This document shows, piece after piece, positions 31,798-39,189 of a DNA stretch of 44,398 bases. A program made the position numbers and the translations under genes. Location of the stretch: IMG/VR virus record IMGVR_UViG_3300008120_006850, positions 1 through 44,398 of that record; one strand, given 5' to 3'. How positions within the stretch are numbered: position 1 is the first letter of the stretch; every line of letters begins with the position of its first letter. The notes under the pieces were generated by a model. That model saw nothing but the letters and a program-made list of their open reading frames with translations, had not been told where the DNA came from and searched no databases. The stretch comes from a virus.

Positions 31798-34086
31798 TTA
31801 TAGAGCACAAGCGCCACTGGCACAACCAGATTCTTCTTGTACTTTTGGTTTTGCTTCTACTGCTTTTGTTTCCATAGCAGTTTGTTTGTCTCCGTCATCA
31901 GTATTAGCATAATACAAGTTCTTTAGACCATATTTGTAAGCCAATAACATGTCCTTAATTACTTCTTGAACAGGAACTTTATTTTTATCATAACGAGATG
32001 GAATATAGTAAGTATTTGTACTAATACTCATATCCGTAAATTTTTGAATAGCCGCCGCTACCTTCAAGTAACCTTCATTACTTGGCATATCAAAAGCAAA
32101 AGTATAATCATCCTTGTACTTGTCGATATTAGGAACTACCACAGGCAAAATGTTGCTTTTGCTGCCCTTGAAGCTAATAGCACTACGAGGTGGTTCAATA
32201 CCATTAGTAGAACTTTGAATTACACTACTAGATTCTACAGGCATACAAGCTGTAAGTGTACTGTGTCTCATACCATACTTCTTGATTTCTTCACGTAGAG
32301 CTTCCCAGTCACAATGTAGAGGTTCTGTAATAAACTCATCTACATCCTTCTTATAAGTATCTATTGGCAAAACTCCTTGACTAAACTTAGTACGTTCAAA
32401 CTTCTCACACTTACCAACTTCTTTAGCCATTTCAACACTCGCCTTAATTAGGTGATAACTGGTCTTTTCCATCCACTTAGCAACAAAGTTTGGAGACTTT
32501 GGATCCCAATACTTCAAACCTTCTTTAGCCAATAGAGCAGCCAAATTGCTTACACCTACACCAAGACTACGACGTTTAGTAGCAAAGTTCTTTGCTGCCG
32601 GTACAAAGTATTCTTGATGATCAATCAAAGCATCCAACATTCTGACAATGATGTCACATACACTTGACATTTCATCATCGTCTTTGATCTCCAACCAATT
32701 TAATGCTGCCAATACACAAACACCGATTTCACCATTTGGATCATTAACGTCATAAATCGGAGTCAATGGATGATTTACCTCAAGACATAGATTGCTTGTA
32801 TCTACTTGATCCAACCAACTACCGTGCTCATTAGCATGATCTACAAACATTGTATAAATACGGCCTGTTTCAAGACGTTCTTTGGCAAGTAGTCCCATCA
32901 ATTCACGAGCAGGTACTTTCTTTTTAAGCTTAATGTTCTTGTTAGCTTCAGCCTTTTCATACTTTTCTTTGAAACCTTCCATACCAAAGGTATTCCAAAG
33001 TGATGGACATTCGTGATAGCTGAATAGTGTTACATCTTTATTTTGTAGAAATCTTTCAAAGATTAACTTATCCAAACCAACACAATAATCTAGTTTACGA
33101 ACACGATTATCATCGGTACCTTGGTTGTTCTTCAATACAAGAATATCTAGAATATCATAATGGAACCAAGCAAAGTTTACCGTAGCACTACCACCACGAA
33201 TACCATTTTGGTGACAACTCTTTACCGTAGATTCAAATGCTTTAGCGAATGGAATTGGACCTGTGTGTACAACTTCTCCGTTACGAATAGGAGCGTTTGT
33301 AGCACGTAGTCTGGATAGATTCAATCCAATTCCATAACGACTAGCGGTAGCAAAACCTACAGCACTATTGTTGCTGAAAATACTACGTAGATCATCATCT
33401 ACTGTAAACAGAGAACAACTAGCGTAACTCTTCATAGGAGTTCTTACACCCGCCATAATAGGCGTTGGCAGATTAATCTTATGCTTACTAAAGTAGTTAT
33501 AAGCCTTCTTTACATAATCAAGTCTCTTTTCTTTATAGTCCTTAAAGAAAGTCATGGCAATAAGCATATATGCAAACTGTGGAGTTTCATAAATTGTCTT
33601 AGTTACACGATTTTGTACCAAGTACTTATCACACAACTGTTTGATACCAGCATAAGTGAAATTAAAATCACGATCATGCTTTAGAAACTCGTCTAGTTTA
33701 TCAAACTCTTGTTTACTATACCAATCAAGAATACTACCATCATAAACCAAAGCATCAATATTAGTCTTTACCAGATCATATAGTTTAGGTGGATTTTTAC
33801 CTCCCCAAACATTCTTTCTCAATTGATAATTTAACAGACGAGATGCTACGAATTGATAATTTGGTTTTTCTTCTGTAATTAGATTAGCAGAAGCCTCAAT
33901 CAACATAGAATGAATATCTTTGGATGTCATTCCATCAAAGAATGACAAATGAGCATTCATTGCAACTTCTTCAAAAGAAACACCTTTTATATCCTCCGTA
34001 GCCCATTGTAAGATCTTGTTGATCTTGTCTGCGTTGAATTTCTCAGTATTACCATTTCTCTTCTTTATAAAAATTTCTTTATTCAT
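31798..34086 (-). CDS. nrdA: Class Ia ribonucleotide reductase large subunit
   Basis: This is a 762-residue protein. An ATP-cone-like N-terminus (FIKKRNGNTEKFNADKI) is followed by the alpha/beta barrel. YASCSLFTVDDD holds the first redox Cys, DTSNLCLEVNHPL the finger-loop Cys and Glu, and GVCVLAALNW the partner Cys. MPVESSSVIQSSTNGIEPPR is the family signature. The C-terminal ESGCASGACAL carries the shuttle Cys pair. No intein or inserted endonuclease is seen. A terminator-like hairpin lies within the 30 nt before the start codon, and there is no Shine-Dalgarno sequence there, unlike nrdB. Confidence 0.95.
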   Translation of the reverse strand: MNKEIFIKKRNGNTEKFNADKINKILQWATEDIKGVSFEEVAMNAHLSFFDGMTSKDIHSMLIEASANLITEEKPNYQFVASRLLNYQLRKNVWGGKNPPKLYDLVKTNIDALVYDGSILDWYSKQEFDKLDEFLKHDRDFNFTYAGIKQLCDKYLVQNRVTKTIYETPQFAYMLIAMTFFKDYKEKRLDYVKKAYNYFSKHKINLPTPIMAGVRTPMKSYASCSLFTVDDDLRSIFSNNSAVGFATASRYGIGLNLSRLRATNAPIRNGEVVHTGPIPFAKAFESTVKSCHQNGIRGGSATVNFAWFHYDILDILVLKNNQGTDDNRVRKLDYCVGLDKLIFERFLQNKDVTLFSYHECPSLWNTFGMEGFKEKYEKAEANKNIKLKKKVPARELMGLLAKERLETGRIYTMFVDHANEHGSWLDQVDTSNLCLEVNHPLTPIYDVNDPNGEIGVCVLAALNWLEIKDDDEMSSVCDIIVRMLDALIDHQEYFVPAAKNFATKRRSLGVGVSNLAALLAKEGLKYWDPKSPNFVAKWMEKTSYHLIKASVEMAKEVGKCEKFERTKFSQGVLPIDTYKKDVDEFITEPLHCDWEALREEIKKYGMRHSTLTACMPVESSSVIQSSTNGIEPPRSAISFKGSKSNILPVVVPNIDKYKDDYTFAFDMPSNEGYLKVAAAIQKFTDMSISTNTYYIPSRYDKNKVPVQEVIKDMLLAYKYGLKNLYYANTDDGDKQTAMETKAVEAKPKVQEESGCASGACAL

Positions 34087-34092
34087 ACGGGT

Positions 34093-34118
34093 AAAAAATA
34101 ACTATCGTGTGGATAGTT
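34093..34118 (-). promoter_or_regulatory. Terminator-like hairpin in the nrdA leader
   Basis: On the minus strand, AACTATC and GATAGTT with a 5-nt loop are followed by ATTTTTT and then the nrdA start 7 nt later. It could stop transcription from the helicase gene upstream or act as an attenuator in the nrdA leader. A lone TATAAT lies a little upstream (about 34134-34139), without a recognisable -35. Confidence 0.55.
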
Positions 34119-34188
34119 CATTTTGTCTTTACATTATAACTTTTTTAATAATTTTTTTATACGTTTTCTAGTCGTTACATACTATAAA

Positions 34189-35571
34189 TTATTCTTCGTC
34201 ATCACTATTGTGAACATTCCACTTGGACTTGAGTGCTTTCTTAACTTGATTTTCACCGTCCATCATTTCGTTAAGAATACCCATACCCTCCCTAGAATTC
34301 TCACTATAGATTTCAATTTGACCACAACCAGCGTTCATCTTACTTGGAAATGTCAAACCATCAGGACCGAAACGATTCTTAATTACATGGAATCGTGCTG
34401 TATTTGCTTGTTTATCATTTACCTTACGACTAAGTGACATAACAAAGTCAGCAGTCATAATCTTACGATAACTGTCAGCGATGTTGTTAGCCTGAATAAT
34501 ATCTTCATCCATAGCAGCACGGTTACTCTGTGAAGCACTCCAAATTGGAACTTGTAATTCACCAGCTACACCACGTAGTTCTTCATAAATACCACCAGCT
34601 TCGCTATAACTGTTACTATTACGTTCACTTTGTGATGGACGTAGAATATCAGCATAGTCAACGATGATCATATCTACTTTGGTACCAAGTACTGCCAATC
34701 GTTCACAATGTGCTTTTAGACTATATGCACTTACAGTCTTGATTGGGAAATACTTAATCTTTAATTTACCAGGCACTTCCGCAATCTTATTTCTTACGAT
34801 ATCTACGTTGTTACGGATATTTTGGAAATCGATGCCGGTAAAACAACTATCATAACGAAGACCAACGTAGTTCTCATTCAACTCTAGAGTAAAATGTACT
34901 ACATTCTTACCTTGTTTCATAGCTTCAGCACCCAACTTACTTAGTACCCAACTCTTACCGCTACCAGCACAAGCTGTGATAATACCAAGTTCACCAGCTG
35001 CCAATCCACCATCCATAATTGTATCAATTTCAACCCAATTGGTTTTAACACAATTACGACTCATTACACTCATACGCTTTTCAACGTCTTCAGTATAATC
35101 GTGACCGATATTACGTTCCATACCAGCTTTCATAGCTTGGTCTACAACGTGTTTGATCTTTTCATATTGACCGATCTCTAGTAGATCTGCACTTTCAATA
35201 ATAGCATTCTTTAGCTTTTGATTTTTACAGAATTCTAGAAACTGTTCCTTTACAAACTTTAGATCGTTATCAGTAACCTTCTGATAAATCAATTTAAGAT
35301 TGTCTACAATGCTCTTTTTAAGAACATCGTCGGATACAGAATCAATTTTAATTTTAAATACTGTTAATGTAGGCAAATCTTTATACTCACTAAAGTATGC
35401 TAGACTTTCCTTTAAAATCCATTTATTAGCGTCACTTTCAAAAAATTCAACTTCAATAATATCATGAATACGTTCAATAAACGAACGATCTGATATTAGG
35501 CATGAAATGCACTTGAGTTGAAAATCCCGACCATATTTAATTAATGAATCAATTGCTTTTTTATTTTCCAT
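34189..35571 (-). CDS. Replicative DNA helicase (T4 gp41/DnaB-like)
   Basis: This is a 460-residue protein. The N-terminal helical domain of about 165 residues precedes a RecA-like motor: TNWVEIDTIMDGGLAAGELG, ACAGSGKSWVL (Walker A, about 200-210), VDMIIVDYADILRPSQ (Walker B), IWSASQSNRAAM (motif H3) and HVIKNRFGPDG with the arginine finger. The acidic C-terminus (NVHNSDDEE) resembles interaction tails of phage helicases. It should unwind ahead of the family B polymerase. A weak promoter lies just upstream. Primase is not seen in this window. Confidence 0.93.
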   Translation of the reverse strand: MENKKAIDSLIKYGRDFQLKCISCLISDRSFIERIHDIIEVEFFESDANKWILKESLAYFSEYKDLPTLTVFKIKIDSVSDDVLKKSIVDNLKLIYQKVTDNDLKFVKEQFLEFCKNQKLKNAIIESADLLEIGQYEKIKHVVDQAMKAGMERNIGHDYTEDVEKRMSVMSRNCVKTNWVEIDTIMDGGLAAGELGIITACAGSGKSWVLSKLGAEAMKQGKNVVHFTLELNENYVGLRYDSCFTGIDFQNIRNNVDIVRNKIAEVPGKLKIKYFPIKTVSAYSLKAHCERLAVLGTKVDMIIVDYADILRPSQSERNSNSYSEAGGIYEELRGVAGELQVPIWSASQSNRAAMDEDIIQANNIADSYRKIMTADFVMSLSRKVNDKQANTARFHVIKNRFGPDGLTFPSKMNAGCGQIEIYSENSREGMGILNEMMDGENQVKKALKSKWNVHNSDDEE

Positions 35572-35582
35572 AAGATAATACT

Positions 35583-35611
35583 ACTTTACCACTGTTTTAA
35601 GTGTACCTCAA
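35583..35611 (-). promoter_or_regulatory. Possible promoter for the helicase gene
   Basis: On the minus strand: TTGAGG (35606-35611), a 17-bp spacer and TAAAGT (35583-35588), 11 nt before the ATG. The match is only 4 of 6 in each box, so this is weaker than the others. Confidence 0.4.
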
Positions 35612-35631
35612 CTTTTATTACCAACTTTTTT

Positions 35632-36696
35632 TTATTCTACGAAACTGTTTAATTTACCGAAACATTCATTTAGCCAAATGTGATAATTGGGGATATTATT
35701 CCACATTTTGTCTTCTGTAATTAGCTTTGAAAAACTAATTTTATCAATTTTCTTGACGGGGGTATTAATAATTTCTTCTACACGTAACTGTGTAAAAGAC
35801 TGTATCTGAGTATTTTGTAACTGCATCAATTCGTAATTGCGTTCAAGCAATAACTTATTGTTCAATACAGTTTCATAAATTTTATACTTACTTTTATAAT
35901 TCTCGGAATAATTATAGATTTCTTGCAATGAAGTTTGTTGTTCATTTGCTAAAAATGGAAATGCTTTACTAATTCTTTTTAGACCAGCCCCATCTAAACC
36001 AGGAATATTGTCACTCGTATCACCTTCCATAATTCTATAGAAAATAAAGTTATTACAAGTAATTCCATATTCATCAACAATTTCTTTACAACCAAAAATC
36101 TTCTTTTTAGTAGGACTCCAGATTTTAATCTTGTCACTAGCCAATTGTAGGAAATCTTTATCAGTAGACATAATGGTTACATTACTGTCTTTGAATGTAT
36201 CTTTAGCTAAATAAGCTATTGTATCATCGGCTTCTATTTGATCAATTGCCATAACTGTAACAGGCAATGTGTCCAAATAATTTACTGTACGAATTAGTTC
36301 TTTCTTGAAATTGACGGATTCAATTTGTGAAGAAGATAATTCTTCATAATTACGGTTAAGTTTAATATCTGTTTTTCTTCCATTCTTATAACCAGGATAT
36401 ATCTTTCTACGCTTTTGACTACCACCTTTACCATCAAACACAATGATAACTCTAGTAGGAGAAAGTAATTTAATTGCAAAGCCAACGCTCTTTAAAAATC
36501 CAGCAATACCACCCGTATGCAATCCGTCTTCATTCAAAGATGGAATAGCCATAAAACTACGAATATAGGTATTAAGACCGTCAACAAGGAGGATGTCAGA
36601 ATTGGTATTCTTTTGGAGACCCGTTCCAACATCCTCCTTGATATTTTCAAAGAGAGAAAACAGTCTTTTCTTTTCAGATGAACTGAATCCACTCAT
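35632..36696 (-). CDS. 5'-3' exonuclease/RNase H (T4 Rnh-like flap nuclease)
   Basis: This is a 354-residue protein. ILLVDGLNTYIRSFMAIP holds the first acidic residue, RVIIVFDGKGGSQKRRKIYP the second with the basic helix, and IDQIEADDTIAYLA the Glu/Asp pair. MSTDKDFLQL adds the next aspartates, and RIMEGDTSDNIPGLDGAGLK is the helix-3-turn-helix DNA-binding segment. It should remove RNA primers and process flaps on the lagging strand. Its ATG is 4 bp after the uvsX stop, with no separate promoter, so it is in the uvsX unit. Confidence 0.92.
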   Translation of the reverse strand: MSGFSSSEKKRLFSLFENIKEDVGTGLQKNTNSDILLVDGLNTYIRSFMAIPSLNEDGLHTGGIAGFLKSVGFAIKLLSPTRVIIVFDGKGGSQKRRKIYPGYKNGRKTDIKLNRNYEELSSSQIESVNFKKELIRTVNYLDTLPVTVMAIDQIEADDTIAYLAKDTFKDSNVTIMSTDKDFLQLASDKIKIWSPTKKKIFGCKEIVDEYGITCNNFIFYRIMEGDTSDNIPGLDGAGLKRISKAFPFLANEQQTSLQEIYNYSENYKSKYKIYETVLNNKLLLERNYELMQLQNTQIQSFTQLRVEEIINTPVKKIDKISFSKLITEDKMWNNIPNYHIWLNECFGKLNSFVE

Positions 36697-36700
36697 GTTT

Positions 36701-37843
36701 TTATTCTTCTGTTCCAGTAGTTCCTTCGTCAGTATCTACTACAGCATCTTCGACGATCTGACTATTAGGATCTTTGTACTTCATAATAACAGCATCACAA
36801 ATCTTCAAGTAAATTTCTTCACCTAGTTGTTTGTCAGACTGCATTGTTGTTACAAAGTCCTTGGATTGGAACTTCCATTCAGTACCGTCGTCTTTCTTGT
36901 ATGTGTAATAAGCACCACCTTGTTTAACTAGATTTTGTTCTTTTAGAACTTTAATCCAGCTACCATAGTCAGCAATTCCACTATCAAAATAGATATCAAA
37001 ACTTGCTTGACGTTGTGGTGGTCCCATACGATTTTTCACAACAACCGCTTTACACTCATTTCCGATGATTTCCTCACCCTTCTTGAGTTTACCCGTGTTA
37101 TTCAAACGTACACGTACACTACAATGATATGCCAGAGCTTTACCACCACTTACTACATACTTGTCACCAAATGCCATAGCATTTAGATTCTGACGTAGTT
37201 GATTGGTAAATACAGTAAGAACCTTTTGACGACCAATCATAGTAGTAATCTTACGCATTGCTTTACTGATAATAATACTCTTACCAGTTGCGTAACCATC
37301 CTTACCATGATCACTTTCTAGTTCTGCCTTTGTTGATGCTGCTGCTACAGAATCAACAATGATTGTTAGAATACGATCTTTGTTGCTCTTACGAACAATT
37401 GCAATCATCTTCTCCATCTGAGCAAAAATATCTTCAACGGTTTCACATTGAACATATAGAAGTTTCGATAGATCTACACCCAAACTCTTCCAGAACTCAG
37501 GAGCAGCTGCGTTTTCAGTATCAATTACTACCGCAACTCCTCCCTTTCTTTGGGTATCAGCAACAACGTGAGCTGAAACTAGACTCTTACCGGTTCCTTC
37601 CAAACCGTTGAATTCTACCATCTTACCAACAGGCAATCCACCGTGAGGACGATTACTAATTGCTAGATCCAAAATAGAAGAACCTGTACTAATCCAGTCA
37701 CTAATTTCTGCTGGATTTTCTTGTTCATCTAGAAAGTAAGCAATCTTGCCACCATCCTTGTTTGCTTTGTTTAGTTCGTTTGCTAACAACTCAACTAATT
37801 CGTCTCGTTGTCCGGTTTCTTTCGTAACACTTTTTTTTGCCAT
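36701..37843 (-). CDS. uvsX: RecA/UvsX recombinase
   Basis: From ATG 37843 the protein has 380 residues (starts MAKKSVTKETGQRDEL). A longer frame to 37885 would be read through the terminator hairpin and is rejected. Motifs are VEFNGLEGTGKSLVSAHVV (Walker A, about 80-87), AVVIDTENAAAPEFWK, TIIVDSVAAAS (Walker B), TVFTNQLRQNLNAMAFGDKY (the loop L2 region) and KNRMGPPQRQ. The tail is acidic (VEDAVVDTDEGTTGTEE), as in RecA and UvsX. It forms the strand-exchange filament for recombination-dependent replication and repair, with SSB from the gene just upstream. Confidence 0.93.
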   Translation of the reverse strand: MAKKSVTKETGQRDELVELLANELNKANKDGGKIAYFLDEQENPAEISDWISTGSSILDLAISNRPHGGLPVGKMVEFNGLEGTGKSLVSAHVVADTQRKGGVAVVIDTENAAAPEFWKSLGVDLSKLLYVQCETVEDIFAQMEKMIAIVRKSNKDRILTIIVDSVAAASTKAELESDHGKDGYATGKSIIISKAMRKITTMIGRQKVLTVFTNQLRQNLNAMAFGDKYVVSGGKALAYHCSVRVRLNNTGKLKKGEEIIGNECKAVVVKNRMGPPQRQASFDIYFDSGIADYGSWIKVLKEQNLVKQGGAYYTYKKDDGTEWKFQSKDFVTTMQSDKQLGEEIYLKICDAVIMKYKDPNSQIVEDAVVDTDEGTTGTEE

Positions 37844-37859
37844 AACGTATATAACTAGA

Positions 37860-37891
37860 AAGCCGGTGGGGTATAAAAACTCCACCGGCTT
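37860..37891 (-). terminator. Strong hairpin terminator between the SSB and uvsX genes
   Basis: The stem AAGCCGGTGG-like arm (37860-37869) pairs with CCACCGGCTT (37882-37891) around an AT-rich loop. On the minus strand it follows the SSB stop by 12 bp and ends in TTTCTAG; the plus strand also carries a T-rich tract. The uvsX ATG follows 17 bp later with no promoter between, so read-through must supply uvsX. Confidence 0.75.
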
Positions 37892-37902
37892 ATTTTTATT
37901 TT

Positions 37903-38673
37903 TTAGGAGTTAAACAAGTCATCAAATGCTTGTTCTACCTTAGCTGGTGTTGCAAATGGAGCTTCATCATCATCGGCAGAAGCAGCTGTTTCTGTTGGAA
38001 CAGAAGAATCCGATGTTGTTTCTGGATTCAACCACTTATCCATCACTTCCTTGAGTTCATCATAAGAAAGTTCTGGGAATAGATCCAGAATGTTAACTTG
38101 TGCCTTTAGAGCATCAAGCAACTGAGTATTCTTTGGATCAATAGCAACACTTACATTTGGCTTAACACGAATGCTGGTTTCTGGGAAACTAGCACCACCT
38201 TCAGCAGTCTTGAATTCAACAACGATGTCACGACCACTGGTTAGATCAGTAATATCACCAAAATCAGGATCGCTGATAATAGATAGAAGTTCCTGATATA
38301 CTTGCTTACCAAATCCCCAGAACTTTACACCTTCGTGTTCTTCGCCACGAACAATTACTGGAGCAAATGTACGCATCTTTGGTTCCATCTTGCGACCCAT
38401 CTGCCAATCTTCCTTAGAACCAGTTTTCTTCAAACGGTTACTAAACTCAACGATTGGATCTGGACGACCGAAACTATCGGGAGATAGATAAGTCTTGTTA
38501 TTGATATTGTAGTGAAACTTTAGCTCAATGAAAGGATTCTCAGGAGCATACTTGTAGGGAACAATACGAACTACTTGTTTACCGGGCTTTGGTTTCCAAA
38601 TCAAGTTGGATTTTTGATTTGTGTTTGAGAGTGAGCTCAAACGGCTCTTTAGCTTACTAATGTCTAATGCCAT
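37903..38673 (-). CDS. Single-stranded DNA-binding protein (T4 gp32-like)
   Basis: This is a 256-residue protein. The N-terminal LDISKLKSRLSSLSNTNQKS is a basic self-interaction region like the gp32 'LAST' segment. LIWKPKPGKQVVRIVPYKYA, PENPFIELKFHYNINNKTYL and FGRPDPIVEFSNRLK are typical of the gp32 core in marine T4-like phages. The zinc-binding His/Cys set of T4 gp32 is absent. A Pro/Thr/Ser-rich linker leads to an acidic tail (ADDDEAPFAT, FDDLFNS), the usual partner-binding end. The 70-nt leader contains a hairpin and an A/U tract that resemble the gp32 autoregulatory operator. Confidence 0.88.
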   Translation of the reverse strand: MALDISKLKSRLSSLSNTNQKSNLIWKPKPGKQVVRIVPYKYAPENPFIELKFHYNINNKTYLSPDSFGRPDPIVEFSNRLKKTGSKEDWQMGRKMEPKMRTFAPVIVRGEEHEGVKFWGFGKQVYQELLSIISDPDFGDITDLTSGRDIVVEFKTAEGGASFPETSIRVKPNVSVAIDPKNTQLLDALKAQVNILDLFPELSYDELKEVMDKWLNPETTSDSSVPTETAASADDDEAPFATPAKVEQAFDDLFNS

Positions 38674-38731
38674 AATTTATTTAATTTGTTAATTGTTAAT
38701 TAGTTAATTATTTTTGAGTCACTCGACTCAA
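38674..38731 (-). promoter_or_regulatory. Probable SSB autoregulatory mRNA leader
   Basis: In the mRNA a perfect 7-bp hairpin, UUGAGUC and GACUCAA with a 4-nt loop (38714-38731), is followed by 40 nt containing no G at all and three AAUUAAC-type repeats plus AAAUUAAA, ending at the AUG. There is no Shine-Dalgarno sequence. T4 gp32 represses its own mRNA by binding from a 5' pseudoknot along such an unstructured A/U tract. An overlapping CAAGU/ACUUG pairing just upstream could form an alternative fold or a pseudoknot. Confidence 0.55.
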
Positions 38732-38750
38732 GTATAACCAACTTGATCTT

Positions 38751-38779
38751 AGTCTACACCAGGTGCAAATCAAAATCAA
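38751..38779 (-). promoter_or_regulatory. Possible promoter for the SSB gene
   Basis: On the minus strand: TTGATT (38774-38779), a 17-bp spacer and TAGACT (38751-38756). It would give a leader of about 71 nt starting just upstream of the hairpin. A TTGACT lies 5 bp further upstream. Matches are moderate. Confidence 0.4.
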
Positions 38780-38793
38780 GTCAAAAATATATA

Positions 38794-39189
38794 TCAAATT
38801 TCTGAGATAGAAAACAATTTTAATGGAATTATTTTAACTCCGATATCATTGGTTAATATGATGGAGTTTTTATATAGATCCCAGTTTAATTGAAAATTTT
38901 TATCATATACACCGTTGTTTTCGTCAGCAATTAATTTATTCATTGCATTGAGTGTATATAATGTATTTGTCTGTTTCTTACGATGTATACTTATCGTGCC
39001 TTTATAACGATTGTTTTGTTCACTCTTTTCTACATTGAATGTCAAATATAATTCACGCAAATTATTTTCATTTGCAAATATGAAGATTTTATTATCAACT
39101 AAAGTATATTGTTGACTAATTTCACTCAATACAGAAGTATATTGACTACTGTTTGAAAATGTGCAAAGTAATTGTTTTTGAACGATCAT
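38794..39189 (-). CDS. Hypothetical protein
   Basis: This is a 131-residue protein that I do not recognise with certainty. It has an alternating beta pattern (KQLLCTFSNSSQYTSVLSEI, NKIFIFANENNLRELYLTFN) and a segment GTISIHRKKQTNTLYTLNAM. It has no signal peptide or membrane helix. Its start overlaps the stop of the large 672-residue gene by 4 bp (ATGA). The stop lies about 120 bp upstream of the SSB start. Confidence 0.6.
   Translation of the reverse strand: MIVQKQLLCTFSNSSQYTSVLSEISQQYTLVDNKIFIFANENNLRELYLTFNVEKSEQNNRYKGTISIHRKKQTNTLYTLNAMNKLIADENNGVYDKNFQLNWDLYKNSIILTNDIGVKIIPLKLFSISEI

Noticed and set aside
31798-34086. Intein or homing endonuclease in nrdA
   Set aside because: The protein has normal length and continuous family motifs with no insertion.
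34123-34437. Plus-strand open frame opposite the helicase gene
   Set aside because: It is antisense to a well-supported gene and has hydrophobic, low-information sequence.
37844-37885. N-terminal extension of UvsX
   Set aside because: It would be read through the terminator hairpin; the ATG at 37843 gives the normal start.
37903-38673. Zinc-binding motif in the SSB
   Set aside because: No Cys/His set like that of T4 gp32 is present.
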